A stretch of DNA of 64,000 bases, taken from positions 23,102 through 87,101 of IMG/VR virus record IMGVR_UViG_3300033981_002454; one strand, given 5' to 3'. Position numbers and translations under genes: made by a program. Under the pieces are notes generated by a model. The model saw nothing but the letters and a program-made list of their open reading frames with translations. It was not told the DNA's origin and made no database searches. Within the stretch, counting starts at the first letter, position 1. Each line of letters begins with the position of its first letter. This stretch comes from a virus. Of this stretch, positions 55,850-63,595 are shown one piece after another.

Positions 55850-56471
55850 TTGGAAAGAGCTGTGCGCTGAACTGGCCAACTATCTGCAAGGTCGGAAAGA
55901 TCTTGAATGCGGCTGGGGGGAGGAAGATCCAGAGCAAGACCTGCTAGACCGCACCCGCGCCGAACTGGCTAAGCCGGAGCCGCAGGGGCTTGAGTTGGTC
56001 TATCGCTACTGCCCAGTCACTATTGCAGAGTGCGGGGGCCCGTGCGAGCAAGGTCCTGAATACTGCGACTGCGGCGAAATAAAAGGCGAACCTCCGTCCC
56101 AGCCCGACCAGCCCGTGTCGGAGCATCGCCCCGTCTGGACCGAGGGCATCTGCGGGGACGGTGCTGCCATCCTGAAGGACGGCGTGATGCAGCCCATAGA
56201 AGATGTGATCGCTGCGCTCAACGCCACATCCCTGGCCCAGCCGCCAGCTTCGTGGTGGAGGAGTGCGGGGCCGACAAACTACAACGAGGATTTTTGGCGC
56301 AGAGATGCACTAGAAAAACTTGTTCATGCAGCCGCAAGTTTCCGATTAGGTGTCTATAGCGCCGAAGAGCTTGAAATTTTTGAAAACAGAGCCCGCGCCA
56401 TCCTCGCCCGCTGGGGTCGCCCCGGCGGCTTGGCTCCCCTGCCGGTGCCAACTAGCGAGGAGGCACCATGA
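55842..56471 (+). CDS. WK-LCAEL family protein 2
   Basis: This protein of 209 residues is read from ATG 55842 (MANWKELCAELANYLQGRKD). After the shared N-terminal motif it has a Cys-rich middle (YCPVTIAECGGPCEQGPEYC) that could bind metal, then a helical domain (EDFWRRDALEKLVHAAASFR). The Cys-rich part is not in its paralogue. An in-frame start at 55674 would run through the previous gene and was rejected. Confidence 0.62.
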   Translation: MANWKELCAELANYLQGRKDLECGWGEEDPEQDLLDRTRAELAKPEPQGLELVYRYCPVTIAECGGPCEQGPEYCDCGEIKGEPPSQPDQPVSEHRPVWTEGICGDGAAILKDGVMQPIEDVIAALNATSLAQPPASWWRSAGPTNYNEDFWRRDALEKLVHAAASFRLGVYSAEELEIFENRARAILARWGRPGGLAPLPVPTSEEAP

Positions 56472-56740
56472 GACCCGATATCAAGGCCTGCTGGGCAGAA
56501 GCACCGAGGCAGCTACCGAGGATTCCTCGGTCGCTCAAGGCGAAGGCGGTAGAAACCCCCACCCTGGACGACGACATCATGCGCCTTGCGGGTGAGCACT
56601 TCCCCTATATGCGAGGTGACGACTATGGCTCGGGCTTTATCCCTGTCGACATGAGTTCCCACACGCTCGGTCGGGACTTGCTCAACTTTGCTCACGCGGT
56701 ACGCGCCCTGCCGGTGCCGCCGCAGGAGGAGGCGCGGTGA
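56468..56740 (+). CDS. Small hypothetical protein of the coupled operon
   Basis: This 90-residue protein (MRPDIKACWAEAPRQLPRIP) has a basic N-terminal part and an acidic second part (LDDDIMRLAGEHFPYMRGDD). Its start overlaps the previous stop, and its end overlaps the next start. Unknown function. Confidence 0.52.
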   Translation: MRPDIKACWAEAPRQLPRIPRSLKAKAVETPTLDDDIMRLAGEHFPYMRGDDYGSGFIPVDMSSHTLGRDLLNFAHAVRALPVPPQEEAR

Positions 56741-57054
56741 ACTCTGCGCCTCGCCAGCAATGCAAAGACATTCCCGATCGCCCAATCCTGGAGCTCCTTG
56801 CCCGAAGCCCAGGTGAATGGCACAACTGGTTTGAATGGCCGGGCAATACATTGACAGTTCGTCTTGCCATGCCACCCCGTACGCCAGACAAGTTAGCCCT
56901 TGCGAAAATGCGTCAATTACTACGTCGCGGCCTAGTCGATGGATGCGGATGCGGTTGCCGTGGCGACTTTGAGATCACTAACAAGGGGCTGGCCTTTTTG
57001 GCTTTTGAATCACCCCTGTTGGCTCCCAGTTCACCTACCCCTGAAACACCATGA
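56737..57054 (+). CDS. Winged-helix-like small protein
   Basis: This 105-residue protein starts at GTG 56737. The section RPILELLARSPGEWHNWFEW, then LAKMRQLLRRGLVDGCGCGC and FEITNKGLAFL, has the helix and wing order of small winged-helix DNA-binding domains. The Cys-Gly run is unusual and could bind metal. DNA binding is inferred by pattern only. Coupled to the next gene by ATGA. Confidence 0.5.
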   Translation: MNSAPRQQCKDIPDRPILELLARSPGEWHNWFEWPGNTLTVRLAMPPRTPDKLALAKMRQLLRRGLVDGCGCGCRGDFEITNKGLAFLAFESPLLAPSSPTPETP

Positions 57055-57305
57055 CGATTTCGCTTGCTGGACCTGAAGACTCCCAGATGTGGATGCAAGT
57101 TGGCGCGCCCACTGTCGACAAAACCCTGCCCGACGCTTACCGCTTGGCTCGCTTCCAGACCGAGGAAGGCAGGACGCACCTAAAACTCCAGGGCTACTTC
57201 ACATGGACCCAGGGATGCATGCGGGCGCTTTGTGGCGAATGGAGGGACATCGAGACCGTCGATACTGACGCCAGTGACGACGAGCCCTATGGGCCGCTGC
57301 CGTGA
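57051..57305 (+). CDS. Small hypothetical protein of the coupled operon
   Basis: This 84-residue protein (MTISLAGPEDSQMWMQVGAP) is beta-rich (HLKLQGYFTWTQGCMRALCG) with an acidic end (DTDASDDEPYGPLP). It is the last gene of the coupled series that starts with the protease. No family known. Confidence 0.52.
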   Translation: MTISLAGPEDSQMWMQVGAPTVDKTLPDAYRLARFQTEEGRTHLKLQGYFTWTQGCMRALCGEWRDIETVDTDASDDEPYGPLP

Positions 57306-57416
57306 TAGCTGCCCCTAGCTGATTCCATTCCCGATTGGACGGCCCTACTTTCCGAATCAGCCGCTTGCAATTTCACCCCATGAGATCTAGTTACACTCAA
57401 GGAAATCAATTCCTAT

Positions 57417-58169
57417 GTGCAAGCGCCGACCCGATTCGAAATCAACGGGGTTCGGCATTACAGGGCCGGAGATGACCCCAATCGGGTCTACCCTTCAGTA
57501 ACTTCCATCCTCGGAAAAACAGCAGGAGCCAAAGCCAACCAGCGGCTCCAGGCTTGGAATCTCAATAACCCCGGCGCAAGAGAAGCAGCAGCGAAACGAG
57601 GGACGGCAATCCACGCCGCCTGCGAAGACTACATCCGTGGCAAGGAGGTCAATCTGCCTGATGACCTCCTGCCCTACTGGGAGGGTGTTGCCCAGCACCT
57701 CGATCGCTACGAAGGCTTTCTCTGGTCGGAAAAGCCACTCCGCAAGGAATGGGACTTCTGCACTGGAGAAGATGGCATCTCCAGGATCTGGTCCCACGAG
57801 CACGGCTACTCCGGATGTCCTGACATCGTCGGCCTCAGAGGCGGCGTCGCCTGGCTGGCTGACGTCAAATCCTCTGTCTCTCCTTATTGCCGCTACTTCC
57901 CAAAGGACGAGAACCGAGCACACTTCTCTGGCTGGATGAAATTCAATAAGTGCGGTCTCCAACTCGGCGCCTACTCCATCGCAATCGAAGAGACCCTTGG
58001 CATCGATGTCGAGTTCGGTGGCATGCTGGTCACAACTCCAGAGACCGTCCAGTCCTTCATCCTGCGCCCCCATGAATTGCGGAGTTTCCGCTTCAAGTGG
58101 CTGCAGAAGGTCGCCGAATACAAGCGCTTGGTCGCGCTAGAGAAGGAAGCGTTAGCCCTCGCTTCCTAG
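57417..58169 (+). CDS. PD-(D/E)XK family nuclease
   Basis: This 250-residue protein starts at GTG 57417 with an AAGGAAA site ahead of it. It shows the RecB/Cas4-type exonuclease order: His66 and Glu70 in RGTAIHAACEDYI, Asp136 in YSGCPDIVG, Asp149 and Lys151 in AWLADVKSS, and a QLGAYSIAI helix. Such phage enzymes process DNA ends for recombination or packaging, or degrade host DNA. It is separated from the upstream operon by about 110 bases with no clear promoter. Length is normal for phage members. Confidence 0.82.
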   Translation: MQAPTRFEINGVRHYRAGDDPNRVYPSVTSILGKTAGAKANQRLQAWNLNNPGAREAAAKRGTAIHAACEDYIRGKEVNLPDDLLPYWEGVAQHLDRYEGFLWSEKPLRKEWDFCTGEDGISRIWSHEHGYSGCPDIVGLRGGVAWLADVKSSVSPYCRYFPKDENRAHFSGWMKFNKCGLQLGAYSIAIEETLGIDVEFGGMLVTTPETVQSFILRPHELRSFRFKWLQKVAEYKRLVALEKEALALAS

Positions 58170-58206
58170 TTCACTATGATTGGGTTACAGGATTCTTGAC
58201 CCCTTC

Positions 58207-58623
58207 ATGAATTTCAGTGGATTCGTAAGCCCTTACCTCGACCGAATCAAGGATTATCAGCGAGGAATCCCCAAGGGCGGTGGACGGCCAGACGGCTTCA
58301 ACGCTGCCAAGTTCGGCGCATACATGCCTGACGACGGTAACGAAGTTGCTATGGACCCTCGTCGACTGCTTGGCGGGGTAGTGAAAGGGGCTACCGATTT
58401 CCTCAATCCCGACGTGGCTCCACCTGATTCTTTGCAGCGAATCAATGACGCTGTCTTTGGGAGGGGCGGGGGAGGCGCTCCATCGCGCCCCGGGCAGCTC
58501 AGTCCAGGGGAGGAGGCCTGGAGGCGATATGCCCGCGGCAATGACTTAAAGACTTTCGCTCAGGGGGGTAGCGGCGCGTTGGACCGGGAAGAGCAAAAAA
58601 GACGTCTTCTTCGCGGCTATTGA
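58207..58623 (+). CDS. Hypothetical virion-like protein
   Basis: This protein of 138 residues is read from ATG 58207 (MNFSGFVSPYLDRIKDYQRG); an in-frame TTG at 58180 is less likely. It is Gly/Pro-rich and disordered, with a basic end (DREEQKRRLLRGY). The composition resembles minor virion proteins of the leftward operon. It is followed by a terminator-like inverted repeat. Confidence 0.55.
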   Translation: MNFSGFVSPYLDRIKDYQRGIPKGGGRPDGFNAAKFGAYMPDDGNEVAMDPRRLLGGVVKGATDFLNPDVAPPDSLQRINDAVFGRGGGGAPSRPGQLSPGEEAWRRYARGNDLKTFAQGGSGALDREEQKRRLLRGY

Positions 58624-58661
58624 GGACACCTCCCCCAATCAACCATGCGAATGGCATTCAG

Positions 58662-58720
58662 CCCTGAAGTAGCGCCCCTCCTGTAAGACGCCATTGCGGG
58701 GGGGGGGCCTAGCTTCAGGG
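58662..58720. terminator. Inverted repeat between converging genes, with a G10 run
   Basis: CCCTGAAG (58662-58669) pairs with CTTCAGGG (58713-58720), and inner bases pair further as GCCCC/GGGGC. The right arm includes ten consecutive G (58698-58707). Its place between converging genes suits a bidirectional terminator. There is no U run on either side, so the evidence is only structural. Confidence 0.55.
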
Positions 58721-58746
58721 TGGACACTCCTTACGTTCCGGGGCGT

Positions 58747-59037
58747 TCACTGGAAGGGGTGCCAAACGCCAACAGCCCCGCGAACCGCGACAAGATTTAC
58801 AGGCGTTTCCTGGCAATCCCTCCTGGGAGCCCAAATCAGCCACAGCTTCCATCGATCCGGGGCGTATAGATCGCCAGCACTGACGCAGTGGCGCCTGTCC
58901 CCGTAACGCAGTGTCTGCACCATGTGCCCCTCGGGTGCTGCATTTGCAGCAACGGCCTGCCCTAGCGCCAGCCCAAGCAGCAGCGCCGCCCAGGGGATGT
59001 GTGCTGTGCCTAGCCAATTGATTGCTTTCCTGTGCAA
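58747..59037 (-). CDS. Small secreted protein
   Basis: This 96-residue protein has an N-terminal signal sequence (WAALLLGLALGQAVAANAAP, residues about 16-35) with a likely AxA cleavage site. The mature part is about 60 residues and contains two Cys (HCVSAGDL, RRDCQET) that could form a disulphide. Such secreted phage proteins can alter the host envelope. No family is recognised. It is the only clear signal-peptide protein in the right part of the window. Confidence 0.6.
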   Translation of the reverse strand: MHRKAINWLGTAHIPWAALLLGLALGQAVAANAAPEGHMVQTLRYGDRRHCVSAGDLYAPDRWKLWLIWAPRRDCQETPVNLVAVRGAVGVWHPFQ

Positions 59038-59169
59038 GCTTTCGCTCCGTTCAGGTCAAAAGGTATTCTACCGAATAAGCAGTGGGTATAAGTGCTTACA
59101 TCCCCGAGCACCACTTGCTTGCCACTGCCAGCCGTGTCGGTCATAATGAAAGCCCAATCCTTTCACCCC

Positions 59170-59382
59170 ATGGCCCGCAGTCCCTCGATCATCTTTCGCC
59201 TTCAGAGCATCGGTGTTGGCTTACTCTTCGCTGCCATCGTGGGCGGTGGCTCCTACGGCTGGGTCAGCAACATCATCAAGCTCGCTGGCTCCAGCTTTGA
59301 CCCCCTAGGCGGCGTTGTTGTGATCCGAGCCATTGGGATCCCCATCGTTCCCCTGGGCATCGTCATGGGCTACGTGCCCTAA
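59170..59382 (+). CDS. Small two-helix membrane protein
   Basis: This protein of 70 residues is read from ATG 59170 (MARSPSIIFRLQSIGVGLLF); ATG 59146 would add eight residues. Two membrane helices are visible (VGLLFAAIVGGGSYGWVSNI and VVVIRAIGIPIVPLGIVMGY). It lies five bases before the dCTP-deaminase-like gene. It might be a holin-type or superinfection-exclusion protein; nothing decides this. Confidence 0.55.
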   Translation: MARSPSIIFRLQSIGVGLLFAAIVGGGSYGWVSNIIKLAGSSFDPLGGVVVIRAIGIPIVPLGIVMGYVP

Positions 59383-59386
59383 ACCC

Positions 59387-60004
59387 ATGCTGAAGAACGA
59401 CCGCTGGATTAAGCAGCAGGCCTCTGCTGGAATGATCGAACCGTTCACTCCGGAGCTGGTGCGGGAGGTGTATGTGAGCCTCGGCGGCCTTGAGCCGTAT
59501 GGCCCGATGCGGTGCCCCGTCCTGTCCTACGGCTGCAGCTCCTATGGGTACGACCTGCGTCTCTCGCCCAAGGAGTTCCTGATCTTCCGCCACGTCCCCG
59601 GCACGGTGATGGACCCCAAGCGGTTCAACCCCGACAACCTGGAGCCTGCTGCCCTGCACTCAGACAGCGATGGGACCTACTTCATCCTCCCGGCCCACTC
59701 CTATGGACTCGGGGTTGCCCGGGAGAAGCTCAAGGTCCCAGCCAATGTCACGGTCGTCTGCCTGGGCAAGAGCACTTACGCCCGCCTAGGTATCATTCTC
59801 AACACAACTCCCGCCGAGGCCGGCTGGGAGGGCAATCTCACCCTGGAGTTCAGCAACTCCTCAGGGGCTGACTGCCGCATCTACGCCAATGAAGGCGTTT
59901 GCCAGCTCCTGTTCTTCGAGGGGGATCCCTGTGATGTCACCTACGAGGACCGCGATGGCAAGTATCAGCACCAGCCGGAGAAGGTCGTACTCGCAAGAGT
60001 GTGA
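59387..60004 (+). CDS. dcd: dCTP deaminase/dUTPase-family enzyme
   Basis: This protein of 205 residues is read from ATG 59387. It has the family signatures: SYGCSSYGYDLRLSPKEF near residue 45, and GKSTYARLGIILNTTPAEAG followed by WEGNLTLEFSN near residue 125. The Glu of PAEAGWEG lies where dCTP deaminases carry their catalytic Glu. These enzymes make dUMP precursors from dCTP, or hydrolyse dUTP, to supply thymidylate and limit uracil in DNA. Its presence implies nucleotide metabolism during replication. The symbol follows the deaminase reading; a bifunctional or dUTPase activity is possible. Confidence 0.85.
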   Translation: MLKNDRWIKQQASAGMIEPFTPELVREVYVSLGGLEPYGPMRCPVLSYGCSSYGYDLRLSPKEFLIFRHVPGTVMDPKRFNPDNLEPAALHSDSDGTYFILPAHSYGLGVAREKLKVPANVTVVCLGKSTYARLGIILNTTPAEAGWEGNLTLEFSNSSGADCRIYANEGVCQLLFFEGDPCDVTYEDRDGKYQHQPEKVVLARV

Positions 60005-60010
60005 ACAGCG

Positions 60011-60325
60011 CTAGACCGGTCCATTCGATAGCCAGCTCCTGATCGCTTGCTCTTTGTCGGCGCAGTAGAACGGCTGCTCCGTGTACCACTGCCAAACGTC
60101 GCAGTGATTCTTTGAGACATTGCACGAAGCACAGGCTGGCACCAGGTTCGATCTCTTCGTGGTGCCACCCTTGATCTTGGGAACGACATGATCAAGGGTG
60201 ACCTTCTCGGGCTGGCATCCGCAGTAACTGCAGCAGCCGTCCCACGCGTTGATGATCTCTCGCCTGAAACTGTTCTTGGTGGCCCGCTTCGAGACCAACT
60301 CCGATCCTTCAATCCTGTGAGACAA
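60011..60325 (-). CDS. HNH endonuclease
   Basis: This 104-residue protein has a zinc-finger-type HNH domain: two Cys in CCSYCGC (residues 31-37), the DHVVPKIKGG motif at 45-54, NLVPACASCNVSK at 60-72. The spacing is that of the HNH family of small nicking or cutting enzymes found in phages as free-standing homing nucleases or packaging partners. It lies alone between rightward and leftward genes, so a homing element is the simpler reading. Length is normal. Confidence 0.85.
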   Translation of the reverse strand: MSHRIEGSELVSKRATKNSFRREIINAWDGCCSYCGCQPEKVTLDHVVPKIKGGTTKRSNLVPACASCNVSKNHCDVWQWYTEQPFYCADKEQAIRSWLSNGPV

Positions 60326-60454
60326 AGGGCTCAGTCTCGCTGGGGTTTAAGCGCAAGACCAGGCTAGCGAGGATGGGCTATCCCCTTGCTCATCGCTCCG
60401 CAGTTGCGCCAATGAAGAGATCTGCCAGTGCTTGTTCTTCACAGATCTTGGCCA

Positions 60455-60574
60455 TCAAGCATTCTTCACGGGCACACAATTCGGCACCTTTCGGCCATCT
60501 TTCACCTTGGTGCCAATAGCCTCGTAGTTCTCCCAGCAGGCGGCGGCAAGTTTGTCTCCGGCTTTGCGTGTCAT
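60455..60574 (-). CDS. VPNCVP microprotein
   Basis: This 39-residue protein (MTRKAGDKLAAACWENYEAI) ends KVKDGRKVPNCVPVKNA. The core Y-x-x-I-G-x-K-x-K-x-G-R-x-V-P-N-C-V-P is a short conserved motif in many cyanophages, both as tiny genes and as tails on larger virion proteins. Its role is not known to me. The start has a GGAGGA-like site (minus strand, about 60583), and it lies just after the gene ending at 60582. Confidence 0.75.
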   Translation of the reverse strand: MTRKAGDKLAAACWENYEAIGTKVKDGRKVPNCVPVKNA

Positions 60575-60581
60575 GGGTGGT

Positions 60582-61502
60582 TCATCCTCCGCGGGCTAGT
60601 CTATCTTCCAATTCGCGGATCTTCTTGTCCTTCGGGCTTTCCATGCCGAGCTGTTGGGCGAGCAGGGAGCCCACGGCCATCCCTCCAAGGATGCCGACTT
60701 CATCACCAGCAAATCGGCCAATCGCTTTACCAAGGTGCTCTCCGGTGACCTGTTGAACGGGAGCGTCAAGGCCGCTAGTGATCCGGCTAAACATGTCGCC
60801 CAACGCCTCTCCGTATTGGCCCCCCGCAGCTTTGCCGATCTCGCCGGCTATTGCTTCTCGGTTGGCCATAAACCTGGCAATGTTTTCATCAAAATTGTTG
60901 TGGGCTGTTCCGCGTATCAGTTGCTCGACTTCCTCGTAGGGGCCAAGTTTTTTCATCAGGGTTTCACTGATTGCCTTGCGCTGCTCGGGAGGCATCGACT
61001 CCAGGGTCTTGGCAACGGCGGCGCCCCTTTGTCCCATTTGCACCCTGCTGGCATAGTCCTGGAATTGCTCAGCTGAGATCCCATAGCGGCTCATGAAAAA
61101 TTCCGGATCGCTGACTGCCTCACGAGCTAAGCGGCTTGAGGCCTCAGAGAGTAATTCATCTTTGATGAGCTCGCGCCCTAGAAGCGCGTTCTGCTTTAAC
61201 CCCTTGGCTGTGGTTTCATTTCCAAAAGTTCGGCCAATGAACTGCAACGTCGGATTCTGGAGCTCTCCTTTGTGAATGCGTTTCCCTAGCTTTGCTCCGA
61301 TGCCCCTTCCTGCTTTGCCCAAGGCAATACCACCAAGCATGGCTGTCGCTGTCTCCAGGGCGATCTGGCCCGGCGATTTATCTGTGCCTACCTGGGATAG
61401 ACCAGCAATCAGCCCTCCTCCGCCACCCTCTAGGATCTCTTCCCCTAGTGGTGTATCGGTGAAAAACTCAATGATCTTTACAGCCGCTGGCCGTTGATCC
61501 AT
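60582..61502 (-). CDS. Virion-like protein with glycine-rich ends
   Basis: This 306-residue protein (MDQRPAAVKIIEFFTDTPLG) has a hydrophobic Gly-rich N-terminal part (EGGGGGLIAGLSQVG, TAMLGGIALGKAGRGIGAKL), a helical central region (RLAREAVSDPEFFMSRYGIS), and a second hydrophobic segment near the end (EVGILGGMAVGSLLAQQLG). The layout is like the probable internal virion proteins at 23-26 kb. It is probably ejected with DNA or placed in the virion; position away from the main operon is unusual. Confidence 0.6.
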   Translation of the reverse strand: MDQRPAAVKIIEFFTDTPLGEEILEGGGGGLIAGLSQVGTDKSPGQIALETATAMLGGIALGKAGRGIGAKLGKRIHKGELQNPTLQFIGRTFGNETTAKGLKQNALLGRELIKDELLSEASSRLAREAVSDPEFFMSRYGISAEQFQDYASRVQMGQRGAAVAKTLESMPPEQRKAISETLMKKLGPYEEVEQLIRGTAHNNFDENIARFMANREAIAGEIGKAAGGQYGEALGDMFSRITSGLDAPVQQVTGEHLGKAIGRFAGDEVGILGGMAVGSLLAQQLGMESPKDKKIRELEDRLARGG

Positions 61503-61517
61503 GGCTGCCTTGCTACG

Positions 61518-61557
61518 CCTGCTGGCTTTAATCCTAACGAAGTGCAGCTTCTGGCCC
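61518..61557. repeat. 40-base direct repeat, copy 1
   Basis: It contains CTTTAATCCTAACGAAGTGC and covers the last eight codons and stop of the gene at 61534-61941. It matches 62531-62570 with one base difference, about 1 kb away. Confidence 0.9.
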
Positions 61558-61941
61558 TTGCATGGCCTCCATCACGGACTCGTTGTCGAATGGGTAGGGC
61601 TGGACCCGACCCCAGTCATGTACATCTGTCAGTAGATTCATGACCCGCGGTGGTAGATCTCCGTTGAGTGCCAGGGTGTTGATCTCTTCTCCACTGATTT
61701 CTCCGGCCATCATTCCCTGCCTGAGACCTTCAAACAGGGCGAGCTCCTCTACGGCAAGCTTGCTGTATTTCTCTCGCATGCCTCCTATGTTGTTCTTGGC
61801 GTGATCGGCCTGTGTCATTTCCTGGGAATGCATGGGCGTGCGCTGCTCCTCCAGGTACCTGATCAATTCATTCAATCCATAGCCGCCAGCGCCTGCCGCT
61901 CCGACGCCGAGCAACGTGCCAGCCATGCGAGCAGGTTTCAT
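61534..61941 (-). CDS. Virion-like small protein
   Basis: This 135-residue protein has a Gly/Ala-rich hydrophobic N-terminus (MKPARMAGTLLGVGAAGAGG) and a helical remainder (GGMREKYSKLAVEELALFEG). It ends GPEAALR inside direct-repeat copy 1. Its start overlaps the previous gene's stop (ATGA). It is similar in style to the internal virion candidates. Function inferred from likeness. Confidence 0.58.
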   Translation of the reverse strand: MKPARMAGTLLGVGAAGAGGYGLNELIRYLEEQRTPMHSQEMTQADHAKNNIGGMREKYSKLAVEELALFEGLRQGMMAGEISGEEINTLALNGDLPPRVMNLLTDVHDWGRVQPYPFDNESVMEAMQGPEAALR

Positions 61942-62513
61942 GGCCTGTCCTCCATCGCGCTCAGGGCGTAAAGACTTCCCAGCGCTCCTCCAAGTCCAGC
62001 GCCGGCAATCAGCCCATTCACTCCGTTCCGGCGGAATTTCCTGAGTCCCTCTGAGCCGGGCGGGTACAGGATGCCGGGACGATCATGGCCCTGGCTCCTC
62101 CTCTCGTCGACCTGGGCTTGCATTCTTTGCTCTACCCCTTGTTCCATCCGATCCAGCGCCCTGCGTGTATTGGCCAACTTCTGAATATCGCTCGGAGTGT
62201 CAATCTTCTTATGACGAGCTTCCAGGGCCAGCAACTCTCTTCTAATGGCAATTGGCAGCAGCTCACGCGCCAATCGCGTTTCGCCGTGGGGACTAATCCT
62301 TGCGGCTACATCTCCCCCTAGGACGGCGCCGCCAAGTCCCATGAGGGCTAGTCCAGCGTTCATTGGAATCTCGCCGGAGTTCGTGGAGGTGGGATCACCT
62401 GTCGCCACGTCCAGCGCAGCCCCAGCCGCGGGGATCCCAGCGCTAAGGGCCAAGATCGCAGCTATTGCATCTCGGACGTTATCGTCAGCAGCCATCCGCC
62501 TTGGTCGGCTCAT
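61938..62513 (-). CDS. Virion-like protein with several hydrophobic segments
   Basis: This 191-residue protein (MSRPRRMAADDNVRDAIAAI) has hydrophobic parts AILALSAGIPAAGAALDVAT, GLALMGLGGAVLGGDVAARI and NGLIAGAGLGGALGSLYALS, with a coiled charged section between them. This matches the composition of the glycine-zipper protein at 23144-23818. It is coupled to the downstream gene by a four-base overlap. It probably belongs to the virion; no family is recognised. Confidence 0.58.
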   Translation of the reverse strand: MSRPRRMAADDNVRDAIAAILALSAGIPAAGAALDVATGDPTSTNSGEIPMNAGLALMGLGGAVLGGDVAARISPHGETRLARELLPIAIRRELLALEARHKKIDTPSDIQKLANTRRALDRMEQGVEQRMQAQVDERRSQGHDRPGILYPPGSEGLRKFRRNGVNGLIAGAGLGGALGSLYALSAMEDRP

Positions 62514-62530
62514 ATTGGAAGACGCCTGTA

Positions 62531-62570
62531 CCTGCTGCCTTTAATCCTAACGAAGTGCAGCTTCTGGCCC
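62531..62570. repeat. 40-base direct repeat, copy 2
   Basis: This second copy lies just upstream of the gene at 61938-62513. It repeats the 3' end of the gene at 61534-61941, including its stop codon, with no complete gene attached, so it looks like a duplication remnant. Confidence 0.9.
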
Positions 62571-62579
62571 CTTCTTGCC

Positions 62580-62608
62580 AAAAAAAAGCTCCCCTACCAC
62601 GGAGAGCT
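62580..62608 (-). terminator. Rho-independent terminator for the regulator gene
   Basis: On the minus strand AGCTCTCC pairs with GGGGAGCT around GTGGTA (one T.G pair) and is followed by eight T. It lies about 115 bases past the stop of the Xre-type regulator. Confidence 0.88.
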
Positions 62609-62665
62609 CTGAATCCCACTTACCCTCTAGTCGTAATGTCCGGCTCACCCCGGTCACACCAAGAG

Positions 62666-62693
62666 GTTCCTTCGACCCTTCAATCGAAGGAAC
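62666..62693. promoter_or_regulatory. Perfect inverted repeat after the regulator gene
   Basis: GTTCCTTCGA and TCGAAGGAAC (ten pairs, eight-base spacer) form a perfect palindrome with no T run. It could be an operator, an RNA stem or a recombination site. Nothing in the sequence decides which. Confidence 0.55.
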
Positions 62694-62722
62694 GTGATTA
62701 CCATAGCATGCATCCTGCCCGC

Positions 62723-63343
62723 CTAGGCAACCGCCTCCCTGTTGGTGAATGCTTCTCGGACGGCCTCCTCCTCCAGGTTGGTAGCCACCGCGAACGCAGC
62801 AACCAACTCATCGCTGAACGTCCCCTCCCTCTCGAGCAGGTCCAGCGCCTCGGTCGTCAATCCCATCTTCTCCTGTAGCCACTCGGGCACCTCCGCGGCT
62901 ACAAGCTCCTCCCTGGGCCACGAGTAAAGCGGCTTCTCTTCTGCCGGTGGGAGAGCCGCAGCCGGGATACTCCTCTGGCTCGCTGTCGTCATGGCCTCCA
63001 ACATTCCCGAGATGTGCCCTGCACCTGCACTGGAGCGAATCCACGACACGACATCCTCGAACGAGATATCGCTTTCGTAGACTCCTGTTTCGTAGTACGC
63101 GACCAGCGCGTCCAGCGTGATCCCCATCAGTACTGAGAGGCGCTTGTTGATCCCAGTCGAAACCCGCAATGGGTGCACCCCTGCACGAAAGTACTTCTGA
63201 GTCGTTCCTATCGTGATACCCAGTTCCGATGCAAGACGCCTCTCGCTCCATTCGTGTCTTGCCATCACTTGACGGAGTGCTGCGGCGAATCGCTCGTAAT
63301 AGGTGGAGTCGTTATCCTTGATTGAGCTTCGTCTTGCCGGCAC
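62723..63343 (-). CDS. Xre-type transcriptional regulator
   Basis: This 206-residue protein has an N-terminal helix-turn-helix region at about residues 18-75: YERFAAALRQVMARHEWSER, RRLASELGITIGTTQKYFRA, then NKRLSVLMGITLDALVAYYE. This is the order of Cro/CI-Xre domains. The C-terminal half is helical and acidic and resembles no peptidase-type repressor domain, so SOS-type cleavage is not expected. It diverges from the replication-like gene over a 252-base gap, the classical place for a control region. Whether it sets lysogeny or early timing is unknown. Confidence 0.75.
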   Translation of the reverse strand: MPARRSSIKDNDSTYYERFAAALRQVMARHEWSERRLASELGITIGTTQKYFRAGVHPLRVSTGINKRLSVLMGITLDALVAYYETGVYESDISFEDVVSWIRSSAGAGHISGMLEAMTTASQRSIPAAALPPAEEKPLYSWPREELVAAEVPEWLQEKMGLTTEALDLLEREGTFSDELVAAFAVATNLEEEAVREAFTNREAVA

Positions 63344-63595
63344 TGGGTCCTACCTTGCGTATTGAGCGAGATCGGACAGTAGCACCTGTCAATCGCTCAC
63401 GCCCAGTCGGGCTGCGCTTTTGAGATAGTCCTGCTTAAACTTTTGCACATTGAATCCCTTATGCAAGATTTAATAAACCACATCTGGCGAACTTCCCCGA
63501 TCCCCAGTAGGCTTCGCGCCTGTGCTGCAAGACAGGGCACGCAAGGCGCCAGACTAGCTAAGCAGCCCTAAGACCTTCCGGTCCCCCTCGGCCGA
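63344..63595. promoter_or_regulatory. Divergent control region, possible origin
   Basis: This gap separates the leftward regulator from the rightward replication-like gene. A more AT-rich part (about 63435-63480, with AAACTTTTGCACATTG and ATTTAATAAACC) could hold promoters or melt for replication. Short inverted pieces such as GCGATTGACAGG are seen, but no clear operator repeats. No ORF is supported here. Confidence 0.4.

Noticed and set aside
62666-62693. tRNA arm or attachment site at the palindrome
   Set aside because: No acceptor, D or anticodon arms surround it, and no integrase is present, so only a neutral inverted repeat is reported.
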